This document shows positions 19,171 through 26,611 of a stretch of 60,341 nucleotides of DNA, piece after piece. The translations under genes and the position numbers were made by a program. The stretch's first letter is position 1; every line of letters starts with the position of its first letter. The stretch is from Microvirga sp. (GTDB lineage Bacteria; Pseudomonadota; Alphaproteobacteria; Rhizobiales; Beijerinckiaceae). The DNA lies in NCBI GenBank assembly GCA_022241475.1, contig JAKOMT010000001.1, positions 1 through 60,341 of the forward strand. The letters run 5' to 3'. The notes below the pieces were generated by a model. The model was given only the letters and a program-made list of their open reading frames with translations, was not told where the DNA came from and did not search any database.

Positions 19171-19572
19171 ATGGCGCGTTCAACCTCCTCCCTCGGCTTC
19201 ATGGGCCTCTTCGGACGCTCGCACGACCTCAAGCAGCTCGACGCGGCGCTACGCGCCGTCGACCTGCATCCGGGCGTCGTGCCGGAGGCGATCAAGCTGA
19301 CGATCGTCAACCTGCTGAAGGACCACGCCATCGGGCCGGAGCCCGCGCCGCAGGCTTACCCGGCGGCGGCTGAGCTGATCGCCTATTGCATGCTCGGGCC
19401 GACGGCTTTGTCGGCGACGAACCCGCAGGAGCTCGTCGAGCGCGTCGAGGCGCGCATCGACAGGGCGCTCGACGCCGGCGACGGGCTCGATTCCCAGCTC
19501 ATCCTCCTGACGCTGCACGCGAAGGTGCTTCAGCCAGAGGTCGTGGAGCGCTTCGGGCTTTCGAGCGAGTAA
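19171..19572 (+). CDS. Hypothetical protein, 133 aa
   Basis: I do not recognise this family. The protein is soluble and mostly helical by composition, with no signal or membrane segment. It begins 10 nt after the TRAP receptor stop with an ATG, and the residue pattern (amphipathic helices, EAIKLTIVNLLKDH near residue 45, ELVERVEARIDRALDAGD near 85) looks like a real protein rather than a chance frame. It may be the last gene of the thi operon. Confidence 0.65.
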   Translation: MARSTSSLGFMGLFGRSHDLKQLDAALRAVDLHPGVVPEAIKLTIVNLLKDHAIGPEPAPQAYPAAAELIAYCMLGPTALSATNPQELVERVEARIDRALDAGDGLDSQLILLTLHAKVLQPEVVERFGLSSE

Positions 19573-19620
19573 AGCGGGCGTGTCGGCTTCGCGCTGATCG
19601 CGCGAACCACCCCACCCTGG

Positions 19621-19639
19621 CCCTCCCCGGCGGGGAGGG
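19621..19639. repeat. Short inverted repeat between convergent genes
   Basis: CCCTCCCC and GGGGAGGG around GGC form an 8-bp stem between the convergent genes ending at 19572 and 19670. No U tract follows on either strand, so it is at best a weak terminator. Confidence 0.4.
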
Positions 19640-19669
19640 AATCAAGGCGTGGTTCAAGAGGCTATCGCC

Positions 19670-20683
19670 TCACCGCGCGTAGCGCTCCACCTCCTGCTCG
19701 ATCGCCCCGAAGATCGAGCGCCCGCGGGCGTCCTTCATCTCGATGCGCACGACGTCGCCAAACCGCAGGAACGGCGTCTTTGCGGCGCCGTCGCGGATCG
19801 TTTCGACCATGCGCTGCTCGGCGATGCAGGAATAGCCGATCCCGCCTTCCGCCACCGGCCGGCCGGGGCCGCCGTCGGTATCGCGGTTCGAAACCGTGCC
19901 CGAACCGATGATCGCGCCGGACGCGAGCGGGCGCGTCTTCGCGGCATGGACGATCAGGTCGGGGAAATCGAAGGTCATGTCCTCGCCGGCGTTCGGGCGC
20001 CCGAAAGGCTGGCCGTTGAGGCTCGAGAGCAGCGGCAGGTGAAGCCGGCCGCCGTCCCAGGCCTCGCCCAGTTCATCCGGGGTGACCGCCACGGGCGAGA
20101 AGGCCGAGGAGGGCTTCGATTGGAAGAATCCGAAGCCCTTGGCGAGTTCGCCGGCCGTTAGCCCGCGCAGGGACACGTCGTCGACGAGCATGACGAGCCG
20201 GATCGCGGCCGCCGCTTCCTCGCGGGTGGCCCCCATCGGCACGTCGTCGACGACGACGGCGATCTCGGCCTCGAAATCGATCCCCCACTCCTCTTCGGCC
20301 ATTCGGATCGGGTCGCGCGGACCGAGAAAAGCGTCGGAGCCGCCCTGATACATCAGGGGATCGCTCAGGAAGCTCTCGGGAAGCGCGTCCCCGCGCGCCT
20401 GCCGCACGAGCGCGACATGGTTCACGTAGGCCGAGCCGTCCGCCCATTGATGCGCGCGCGGCAACGGCGAGGAGCAATCATGCTCGTGGAAGCGGAAACT
20501 CGGCACCGAGCCCATCTCGAGCTGACGCGCCAGATCTTCAAGGCGCGGCGCGAGGCGCGCCCATTCGTCGAGAGCGGTTTGCAGGGTCGGGGCCACGAAA
20601 AAGGCGTCGGTGGCCCGGGTGAGATCCTTGGAAACGACGACCAGACGGCCGTCACGGCCATGTTTCAGGGATGCAATCTTCAT
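19670..20683 (-). CDS. Fumarylacetoacetate hydrolase
   Basis: A 337-aa member of the FAH superfamily. The catalytic domain holds the metal-binding EEEWGIDFEAEIAVVVDD region (Glu and Asp ligands, about residues 128-146) and the C-terminal GSGTVSN substrate loop (about 262-268). The GGPGRPVAEGGIGYSC insertion and the short N-terminal domain are as in the bacterial two-domain enzymes of tyrosine catabolism. It would cleave fumarylacetoacetate to fumarate and acetoacetate. The neighbouring maleylacetoacetate isomerase and HPPD genes support this, although the gene is transcribed away from them. Confidence 0.85.
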   Translation of the reverse strand: MKIASLKHGRDGRLVVVSKDLTRATDAFFVAPTLQTALDEWARLAPRLEDLARQLEMGSVPSFRFHEHDCSSPLPRAHQWADGSAYVNHVALVRQARGDALPESFLSDPLMYQGGSDAFLGPRDPIRMAEEEWGIDFEAEIAVVVDDVPMGATREEAAAAIRLVMLVDDVSLRGLTAGELAKGFGFFQSKPSSAFSPVAVTPDELGEAWDGGRLHLPLLSSLNGQPFGRPNAGEDMTFDFPDLIVHAAKTRPLASGAIIGSGTVSNRDTDGGPGRPVAEGGIGYSCIAEQRMVETIRDGAAKTPFLRFGDVVRIEMKDARGRSIFGAIEQEVERYAR

Positions 20684-20751
20684 GGCGCTGGATTACCTTT
20701 CGCGGCGTTGCGACGGGGCGGACGACGACCCGTATCGGGGAGAAGGGTGCG

Positions 20752-21861
20752 ATGACGGATCTGAAGAGAAGAAGCTTCCTGAAGGCGGCGGGCCTCGCGG
20801 CCGCAGGCTCGACGGCGGCGGCGACGTTCGCGGCACCCGCGATCGGCCAGTCGGCGCCGGAGATCACCTGGCGCATGGTTTCGAGCTTCCCGAAATCCCT
20901 CGACACCATCTTCGGCACGATGGAGACCTTCGCGCAATACGTCGCCGAGGCCACGGACAACCGCTTTCAGATCCAGGTCTTCGGCCCCGGCGAAATCGTC
21001 GGCGGGCTGCAGGTTCTGGACGCCGTCTCGAACGGCACGATCGAGGCGGGCCATACGCCGACCTATTTCTATTACGGCCGCGAACCGGCGCTGGCGCTCG
21101 GCACCGGCGTGCCCTTCGGGCTCAACGCCCGTCAGCAGCATTCCTGGTGGCATTTCGGCGGCGGCAAGGAGATCATCAACGAGGTGCTCGGGGCGATGGG
21201 CTGCACTTCGCTCGCCTGCGGCAATTCCGGCGCGCAGATGGGCGGATTCTTCCGCAGGGAGATCGCCAGCGTCGACGACCTGCAGGGACTGAAATTCCGC
21301 ATCGGCGGCATCGGCGGACGCGTTCTCGAGAAGCTCGGCGTCGTGCCCCAGCAGATCGCGCCCTCCGACATCTACCCGGCGCTCGAGCGAGGGACGATCG
21401 ACGCCGTCGAGTTCGTCGGGCCCTACGACGACGAGAAGCTCGGCTTCCATCAGGTCGCGAAATTCTACTACGCGCCCGGCTTCTGGGAAGGCGGAGCGAT
21501 GCTGCACGCGATCATCAACCAGGCGAAGTGGAACGAGCTTCCGAAGCATTACCAGAGCATTCTGTTCCATGCGGCGGAAGCCGCCAACAACTGGATGCTC
21601 GCGAAGTACGATTCCGTCAACGCCCCGGCGCTTCGCCGGCTCGTCGCCGGAGGCGCCGAGCTGCGGTATTTCCCCCAGCCGGTCATGGAGGCCGCGCTGA
21701 GCGCGGCCAACGAACTCTACGCCGAGCTCTCCGCCGAGAACGCCGCCTTCAAGCGCGCCTACGATTCGATGGCCGACTATCGCAACGACGCGCTGCTGTG
21801 GTGGCCGGTCAACGAGCTGGCCTTCGACAATTTCATGGCCCGAACGCGCGGACGTTCCTGA
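20752..21861 (+). CDS. TakP-like TRAP solute receptor (2-oxo acid binding), Tat signal
   Basis: A 369-aa DctP-family receptor with a twin-arginine signal (KRRSFLKAAG, then AAPAIGQS). The mature start TWRMVSSFPKSLDTIFG, the PFGLNARQQHSWW loop and GPYDDEKLGFH closely resemble TakP of Rhodobacter, which binds pyruvate and other 2-oxo acids through a cation. It is divergent from the fumarylacetoacetase gene (68 nt apart) and has no DctQM beside it. Its place in the tyrosine cluster suggests it may capture an aromatic or short 2-oxo acid. I used the ATG at 20752 after GAGAAGGG. Confidence 0.87.
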   Translation: MTDLKRRSFLKAAGLAAAGSTAAATFAAPAIGQSAPEITWRMVSSFPKSLDTIFGTMETFAQYVAEATDNRFQIQVFGPGEIVGGLQVLDAVSNGTIEAGHTPTYFYYGREPALALGTGVPFGLNARQQHSWWHFGGGKEIINEVLGAMGCTSLACGNSGAQMGGFFRREIASVDDLQGLKFRIGGIGGRVLEKLGVVPQQIAPSDIYPALERGTIDAVEFVGPYDDEKLGFHQVAKFYYAPGFWEGGAMLHAIINQAKWNELPKHYQSILFHAAEAANNWMLAKYDSVNAPALRRLVAGGAELRYFPQPVMEAALSAANELYAELSAENAAFKRAYDSMADYRNDALLWWPVNELAFDNFMARTRGRS

Positions 21862-21886
21862 ACGCAAATAGTTCGACAATGGGTCT

Positions 21887-21903
21887 CCGCCGGCCTCCGG
21901 CGG
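21887..21903 (+). terminator. Candidate terminator hairpin after the TakP-like gene
   Basis: CCGCCGG and CCGGCGG form a 7-bp stem with a CCT loop 25 nt past the stop. There is no U tract, so termination is uncertain. Confidence 0.35.
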
Positions 21904-21976
21904 GGGCCCAGGCCCATCCCCCAGCATCGTCCCCCCTGATCGCGGCGTCGCGCCCGGCGTTCGACGGGCGGCACAA

Positions 21977-22030
21977 ATTGGTTGCGCGTGAGACTGATGC
22001 TGTGGCAGTTTGGTTGCACAGTCAACCAAA
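21977..22030. promoter_or_regulatory. MarR-type operator: palindrome plus upstream half-site
   Basis: TTTGGTTG (22009-22016) and CAACCAAA (22023-22030) are perfect 8-bp inverted arms with a 6-nt spacer, ending 13 nt before the marR ATG. A near copy, ATTGGTTG, lies at 21977-21984, 32 bp (three helical turns) upstream. The position fits autorepression by the adjacent MarR protein. Confidence 0.65.
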
Positions 22031-22043
22031 TCGTCGCGAGATC

Positions 22044-22535
22044 ATGACCGCTTCCACCGCCGCCCGCACCCGCGCGCCCGCGCTCGCCCTCGAAAGCTTC
22101 CTGCCGTATCGGCTGGTGGCGCTGTCGGCGCGCACGTCGAACGCTCTCGCGCGGATCTATGCGGAACGCTTCGAACTCACGATCCCGCAATGGCGCGTGA
22201 TCGCCACCCTCGGCCAGTTCCCCGTCGCCACGGCGCGCGACATCGCCGGCCACGGCATGATGCACAAATCGACGGTCTCGCGCGCGGTGTCGTCGCTCCT
22301 CGGGCGGGGGCTGCTGCGCAAGGAGCCGAATGCGAACGACATGCGCGAAGAGGATCTGCGGCTGACCGATTCCGGGCGGCGGATCTACGACGCGATCGTG
22401 CCCGAGGCTCTGGCCTTCGAGGCGCGGCTGCTGACCGCGCTCGAACCGCAGGAGCGGCGACTCTTCCTCGCGATGGTCGAGAAACTCGACGCGCAGGCCC
22501 GCAGTCTCGCGCCCGACGGGGAGATCGAGGCGTGA
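22044..22535 (+). CDS. MarR-family regulator of the tyrosine catabolic operon
   Basis: A 163-aa winged-helix regulator. The DNA-binding region (about residues 50-115) has the IPQWRVIATLGQ helix, MMHKSTVSRAVSSLLGRGLL recognition segment (part shown) and the DMREEDLRLTDSGR wing. I chose the ATG at 22044; the frame stays open upstream but crosses the operator. The stop overlaps the GTG of the maleylacetoacetate isomerase gene (GTGA), so the regulator is in the operon it probably controls. The effector is likely homogentisate or a hydroxyphenyl acid, by analogy with HpaR/HmgR-type systems. Confidence 0.87.
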   Translation: MTASTAARTRAPALALESFLPYRLVALSARTSNALARIYAERFELTIPQWRVIATLGQFPVATARDIAGHGMMHKSTVSRAVSSLLGRGLLRKEPNANDMREEDLRLTDSGRRIYDAIVPEALAFEARLLTALEPQERRLFLAMVEKLDAQARSLAPDGEIEA

Positions 22536-23158
22536 GGCTCTACGGCTATTTCCGCTCGTCGGCCGCCTATCGCGTGCGCATCGCTCTGGCGCTGAAGGGG
22601 ATCGCCTGCGAGCAGAGTTACGTGAACCTCCTCAAGGGCGAGCAGAGGAATTCCGCCTACCGGGCGCTCAACCCGCAAGGGCGCGTTCCGCTTCTCGATA
22701 CCGACGGGATCGCCATCGCGCAGTCGCCCGCCATTCTCGAATATCTCGAGGAAACCCGGCCCGAGCCCCCTCTTCTGCCGGGCGACGCGAAGAACCGCGC
22801 AATGATCCGGGCCGTCTGCGCGGTGATCGGCTGCGATATTCACCCGTTGAACAACGCCTCGGTCCTGAAATATCTCACCGTGCCTATCGGCGCGCCCGAG
22901 GAGGCCAGGAACGCCTGGTACGCGCACTGGATCGTCGAGGGCTTCACCGCGGTCGAGGCGATGATCGCGCCCTCCCCCTTCGCCTTCGGGCGGACCCCGA
23001 CCATGGCGGACCTCTACATCGTTCCGCAGGTCTACAACGCCGACCGCTTCGACGTCTCGCTCGATGCGTTCCCGAAGATACGCGCCGTGGCGGCGGCCTG
23101 CGCGGCGCATCCGGCTTTCGTCACGGCCGCCCCCGAGAACCAGCCGGACGCCGCCTGA
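22532..23158 (+). CDS. maiA: Maleylacetoacetate isomerase
   Basis: A 208-aa zeta-class GST. It has the SSAAYRVRIALALKG motif (residues 8-22, SSxxxxR active site) and QGRVPLLDTDG plus QSPAILEYLEE glutathione-binding parts (about 50-72). It uses glutathione to turn maleylacetoacetate into fumarylacetoacetate, the substrate of the hydrolase encoded at 19670. The start is GTG at 22532, inside the marR stop. hppD follows 35 nt later. Confidence 0.92.
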   Translation: MRLYGYFRSSAAYRVRIALALKGIACEQSYVNLLKGEQRNSAYRALNPQGRVPLLDTDGIAIAQSPAILEYLEETRPEPPLLPGDAKNRAMIRAVCAVIGCDIHPLNNASVLKYLTVPIGAPEEARNAWYAHWIVEGFTAVEAMIAPSPFAFGRTPTMADLYIVPQVYNADRFDVSLDAFPKIRAVAAACAAHPAFVTAAPENQPDAA

Positions 23159-23193
23159 CGCGGCGCTCGCGCGACACACGACAGGAGGACACG

Positions 23194-24309
23194 ATGGGAC
23201 CCTTTCCCCACGACGCCCCGCCGCCGCAGATCAGCGACGACAATCCGATGGGAACCGACGGGTTCGAGTTCGTCGAGTTCTGCCATCCCGACCCCGCCGA
23301 ACTCGACGCGAAGTTCAAACGTATGGGTTTTTCGCCGGTGGCGCGCCATCGCTCGAAGAACGTGACGCTGTACCGGCAGGGCGACATCAATTTCGTCCTG
23401 AACGCGGAGTCGGAGAGCTTCGCCGCGAAATTCGCCTCCGAGCATGGACCCTCGGCCCCTGCGATGGCGTTTCGGGTCGTCGACGCCAGACGCGCCTATG
23501 AGCGCGCGCTGAGCCTCGGCGCCAAGCCGGCCCGCACGCAGGTCGGGCCGATGGAGCTGAACATTCCCGCGATCGAGGGGATCGGCGGGCTGCAGATCTA
23601 TCTCGTCGACCGCTACGGCGCGAAGGGCTCGATCTACGACGTCGATTTCGAGTGGATCGGCGAACGCGATCCGCGGCCGGCGGGCGTCGGGCTCCACTAC
23701 ATCGACCACCTGACGCACAACGTGCATCGCGGACGCATGAACGATTGGGCGGATTTCTATGTCCGGCTCTTCAACTTCCGGCAGATCCGCTACTTCGATA
23801 TCGAGGGCAAGCTCACCGGGCTGCACTCGCGCGCGATGACGAGCCCGGACAACAAGATCCGCATCCCCATCAACGAGGACGCCGGCGAAGCGGGGCAGAT
23901 CCAGGAATATCTGGAGGAGTACAAGGGCGAGGGCATCCAGCACGTCGCGCTCGGCTCGACCGACCTCTACGCCTCGATCGAGGCGCTCGTCGGGAGCGGC
24001 GTCGACTTCATGCCCGCGCCCAACGAGATCTATTACTCACGCATCGACAAGCGCCTCCCAAATCATCAGGAGCCTCTCGAGCGCCTGCGCGCCAACGGCA
24101 TCCTCATCGACGGCGAGGGCGTCGTCGAGGGCGGATACACCAAGTGCCTGCTGCAGCGGTTCTCGAAGACGATGATCGGGCCGATCTTCTTCGAGTTCAT
24201 CCAGCGCAAGGGCGACGAGGGTTTCGGCGAGGGCAATTTCAAAGCGTTGTTCGAGTCGATCGAGGAAGACCAGATCCGCCGCGGCGTCCTCAAGGACAAG
24301 GTGGGCTGA
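23194..24309 (+). CDS. hppD: 4-Hydroxyphenylpyruvate dioxygenase
   Basis: A 371-aa non-haem Fe(II) dioxygenase of the vicinal-oxygen-chelate fold that turns 4-hydroxyphenylpyruvate into homogentisate. The three metal ligands are seen: His in IDHLTHN (near residue 170), His in GIQHVALG (near 248) and Glu in FFEFIQRKG (near 330). The C-terminal GFGEGNFKALFESIE gating helix is present. An AGGAGG site lies 6 nt before the ATG. Homogentisate dioxygenase (hmgA) is not in the window. Confidence 0.96.
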   Translation: MGPFPHDAPPPQISDDNPMGTDGFEFVEFCHPDPAELDAKFKRMGFSPVARHRSKNVTLYRQGDINFVLNAESESFAAKFASEHGPSAPAMAFRVVDARRAYERALSLGAKPARTQVGPMELNIPAIEGIGGLQIYLVDRYGAKGSIYDVDFEWIGERDPRPAGVGLHYIDHLTHNVHRGRMNDWADFYVRLFNFRQIRYFDIEGKLTGLHSRAMTSPDNKIRIPINEDAGEAGQIQEYLEEYKGEGIQHVALGSTDLYASIEALVGSGVDFMPAPNEIYYSRIDKRLPNHQEPLERLRANGILIDGEGVVEGGYTKCLLQRFSKTMIGPIFFEFIQRKGDEGFGEGNFKALFESIEEDQIRRGVLKDKVG

Positions 24310-24335
24310 AGAAACAAGCCGGCGGGGAACGGCGA

Positions 24336-24372
24336 AGGCGCGCTTCCGGAACGTTCCGGAGCGCGCCTTTTT
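24336..24372 (+). terminator. Rho-independent terminator after hppD
   Basis: A long stem pairing GGCGCGCTTCCGGAA with TTCCGGAGCGCGCC, followed by TTTTT, starting 27 nt after the hppD stop. It closes the marR-maiA-hppD operon. Confidence 0.85.
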
Positions 24373-24428
24373 GAGTTTTTGCACCGCAACACAAGACAAG
24401 GCGGACCTGACGTCCTATAGTCTTGGCC

Positions 24429-24932
24429 ATGCTGAGCGCCCTCATCCTTTCCCGCGACGGCCCCGAAGCGCTGGCCGTCACTCTTTCGGCCCTCGTCGCG
24501 GGCGTCGCACAAGGCGTCGTCGCCGACGCCGTCGTCATCGTCGAAGAACACAACCCCGACCACGCCCGGATCGCCGACGCCATCGGCGCGGAATACGTCG
24601 TGATGTCCGCCGGCTCGGATCCATGGCGCACGGGCGCGCGCGTCGCGCGGCGCGAATGGCTCATCTGCCTCGAATCCGGCGATCTTCCACTCGAAGGCTG
24701 GATCGACGCCGTCGACCGTTTCGCATTTGTCGCGAGCCGGGAGGGCTTCCCCGTCGGACGGCTGGCCCGGCGCTCGCGAGGCCTGCGGGAATGGTTCGCC
24801 AACGCCCTGGCGCGCTGGGCGCCCGGCGCACGGGCCGGCGATGTCGTGCACGTCTCGCGGCTGGAGGGCGGCCCCTCGCGCGTCGCGCCGATCGCCGCGG
24901 CGATCGCCCGCAGTCCCCTCGCTCCGGCATAA
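24429..24932 (+). CDS. Small glycosyltransferase-like (GT-A fold) protein
   Basis: A 167-aa protein that begins like family-2 glycosyltransferases (LSALILSRDGPEALAVTLSALV) and has the ARREWLICLESGDLPLEGWID segment in the place of the DxD/FLDADD region, with Glu-Ser-Gly-Asp instead. It is much shorter than active family-2 enzymes (about 230 aa or more) and lacks an obvious acceptor domain. It may be a reduced, perhaps inactive, GT-A protein. The ATG at 24429 is used; a TTG at 24423 is in frame. Confidence 0.6.
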   Translation: MLSALILSRDGPEALAVTLSALVAGVAQGVVADAVVIVEEHNPDHARIADAIGAEYVVMSAGSDPWRTGARVARREWLICLESGDLPLEGWIDAVDRFAFVASREGFPVGRLARRSRGLREWFANALARWAPGARAGDVVHVSRLEGGPSRVAPIAAAIARSPLAPA

Positions 24933-24958
24933 AAAGCCCGGCGCAACGACGCCGGGCT
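24931..24958 (-). terminator. Terminator between convergent genes
   Basis: AGCCCGGCG and CGCCGGGCT form a 9-bp stem with a CAACGA loop. On the minus strand it is followed by TTTTT, so it is a good terminator for the L,D-transpeptidase gene and a weaker one for the plus-strand gene. Confidence 0.8.
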
Positions 24959-24979
24959 TCCCAGTGAGCCAGACGGCCG

Positions 24980-25687
24980 TCAGACCAGCGTTTGCGCCGT
25001 CCGGTCGCGAGCGCCGAAGGTGAGCACCGTCACCCGCGTGCCCGTCGGGACGCGGCGATGCAGGTCGATGATGTCCTGATTGAACAGGCGCACGCACCCG
25101 CTGGACACCGACTCGCCGATGGACCAGGGCTCGTTGGTGCCGTGGATGCGGTAGAGCGTGTCGCGGCCGTTCTTGTGCAGGTAGAGCGCGCGGGCGCCGA
25201 GCGGGTTCTCGAGCCCGCCGGGCAGTCCGCCGGCGACGGGGCCGTAGCGCTCAGGCTCACGCCGAACCATCGCCTGCGTCGGCGTCCAGCGCGGCCATTC
25301 GGCCTTGCGCGCGATCACGGCGTCGCCCTGATAATCGAAGCCGTCCTTGCCGACGCCGCAGCCGTAACGCAGGGCCCGGCCGTTCTCGCGCACGAGATAG
25401 AGGAACCGGCGCGCCGGATCGACGACGACTTCGCCAGGTCCTTCGGGACCCGCGAAGATCACTTCCTGCCGCAGGTAGACCGGGTCCACCTCCGTGAGGT
25501 CGATGGCGGGCACGGGGAAGCGTTCCTCGGGCAACGCGCCGTACATCGACACATAAAACGGATCGACGAACGGAATCGCGGCGACGGGCGGAGGCGCCTG
25601 GGCGGCGGAAACGCAGGCCGTCAGCGTGAGGGGCATGCCCGCGAGAAAGACGCGGCGGGAAATCAGTGCAGGAGCGGAACGGGACAT
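24980..25687 (-). CDS. L,D-transpeptidase (YkuD family)
   Basis: A 235-aa periplasmic enzyme that forms 3-3 cross-links in peptidoglycan or anchors proteins to it. The signal region is SRRVFLAGMPLTLTAC, which combines a Tat-like RR with a possible lipobox (LTAC). The YkuD domain (about 80-225) has the catalytic IHGTN His (near 175) and SSGCVRLFN Cys (near 192-200). The ATG at 25687 follows AGAAGGA. It is a stand-alone gene. Confidence 0.93.
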   Translation of the reverse strand: MSRSAPALISRRVFLAGMPLTLTACVSAAQAPPPVAAIPFVDPFYVSMYGALPEERFPVPAIDLTEVDPVYLRQEVIFAGPEGPGEVVVDPARRFLYLVRENGRALRYGCGVGKDGFDYQGDAVIARKAEWPRWTPTQAMVRREPERYGPVAGGLPGGLENPLGARALYLHKNGRDTLYRIHGTNEPWSIGESVSSGCVRLFNQDIIDLHRRVPTGTRVTVLTFGARDRTAQTLV

Positions 25688-25810
25688 TTTATCCTTCTGT
25701 CGAAAATTGATCTGCGTAGAGCTTCGCCCTCCAATCGTGACCTTTTTGGCGCAATTCCGAATGACGAAATCGCGAGCGCGAAAGATGTTGCAAAATTGCT
25801 ACTATCGAGA

Positions 25811-26611
25811 TCACGCCCGGGCGACAGCGTCGACGAAGTCGCGCGCGCGCATGTCGATCCGGGCGCCGATCGCGATCGCCGCCTCGTTAGCGGCGGAGAT
25901 CACTCCGTCTTCGTAGGTCGACGTCGCGTCGCCGATGCGCGCGCTCATGGCGGCGACGGTTGCTGCTGCGATGCCGCGCCCCTGCAAGGCCGGAAGGCGC
26001 GAGACGCCGACGCCGCCCCCGGCGTCGTTGAACAGCGCCAGCGCCGCGTCGACCTTGAGCGCGTTCATGGGATCTCCCCCGAACAGCGCGCCGTGGGATC
26101 CGGTGACGACGATGTGTCCTGCGTCCTCGGGCGCGACGAGCGAGGCCGAATCGATGAGCACGATGCGCCGAACGGCGCCGAACGGCGTCAGCACGCGCCT
26201 TGATTCCGCGACCGGCGCGACATCGCCCCGAGGCGTCGCGGCGGCGGCGAGGCGATGCGCCGCGTCCGCGCAGGACATTCCGGGAGCGGCGCCGAGGGCC
26301 GCGGCCCTCGCGTTGACGTGGGAAATACGGCCCAGAGCGAGCATCGCCCGAGCGTCGCCGATCTCCGCGCTGTCCGCCGCGACCGCCGCCGCCGCCATGG
26401 ACTGCGCGTCCAGCCAGTCGAGCCCGCCGATCCCGGCCCGGTCGAGACCGATTCCGGCGTCGTTGAAGATCGCCGCGCGCGCGCCGGACTTGCGCGCGAG
26501 CCAGGCGGCGTAGACGCCGCCGTGGGAGCCCGTCACGAGCACGGCCCCGACGATTTCGGGGCCGAGCCGCGTGACGCTGTCGGCGAGAACGGGCGCGCGT
26601 TCAGGCGACAC
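25811..26611 (-). CDS. Uncharacterised protein with two tandem copies of a TGSHG/FNDAG domain
   Basis: A 266-aa soluble protein that is an internal duplication. Copy 1 (about residues 20-105) and copy 2 (about 163-250) share VTGSHG (26-31 and 169-174), IFNDAG/LFNDAG (48-53 and 193-198), a Gly-rich stretch, AAA-V-A, an SA(E/R)IGDA motif (81-87 and 223-229) and IS-x2-N. I cannot assign a function. The strand-loop pattern looks like a Rossmann or TIM-type alpha/beta fold with conserved His, Asn and Asp. It is the last gene of the TRAP/TPP operon, starts at GTG 26611 and overlaps the upstream TPP enzyme gene by 11 nt, so it is probably part of that pathway. Confidence 0.7.
   Translation of the reverse strand: MSPERAPVLADSVTRLGPEIVGAVLVTGSHGGVYAAWLARKSGARAAIFNDAGIGLDRAGIGGLDWLDAQSMAAAAVAADSAEIGDARAMLALGRISHVNARAAALGAAPGMSCADAAHRLAAAATPRGDVAPVAESRRVLTPFGAVRRIVLIDSASLVAPEDAGHIVVTGSHGALFGGDPMNALKVDAALALFNDAGGGVGVSRLPALQGRGIAAATVAAMSARIGDATSTYEDGVISAANEAAIAIGARIDMRARDFVDAVARA

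Noticed and set aside
19621..19639. GC-rich hairpin as a true terminator
   Set aside because: No U tract on either strand, so it is listed only as a repeat.
20610..22535. A 641-codon frame ending as the MarR protein
   Set aside because: The first 478 codons are a shadow of the TakP-like gene and cross the MarR palindrome. The ATG at 22044 is the real start.
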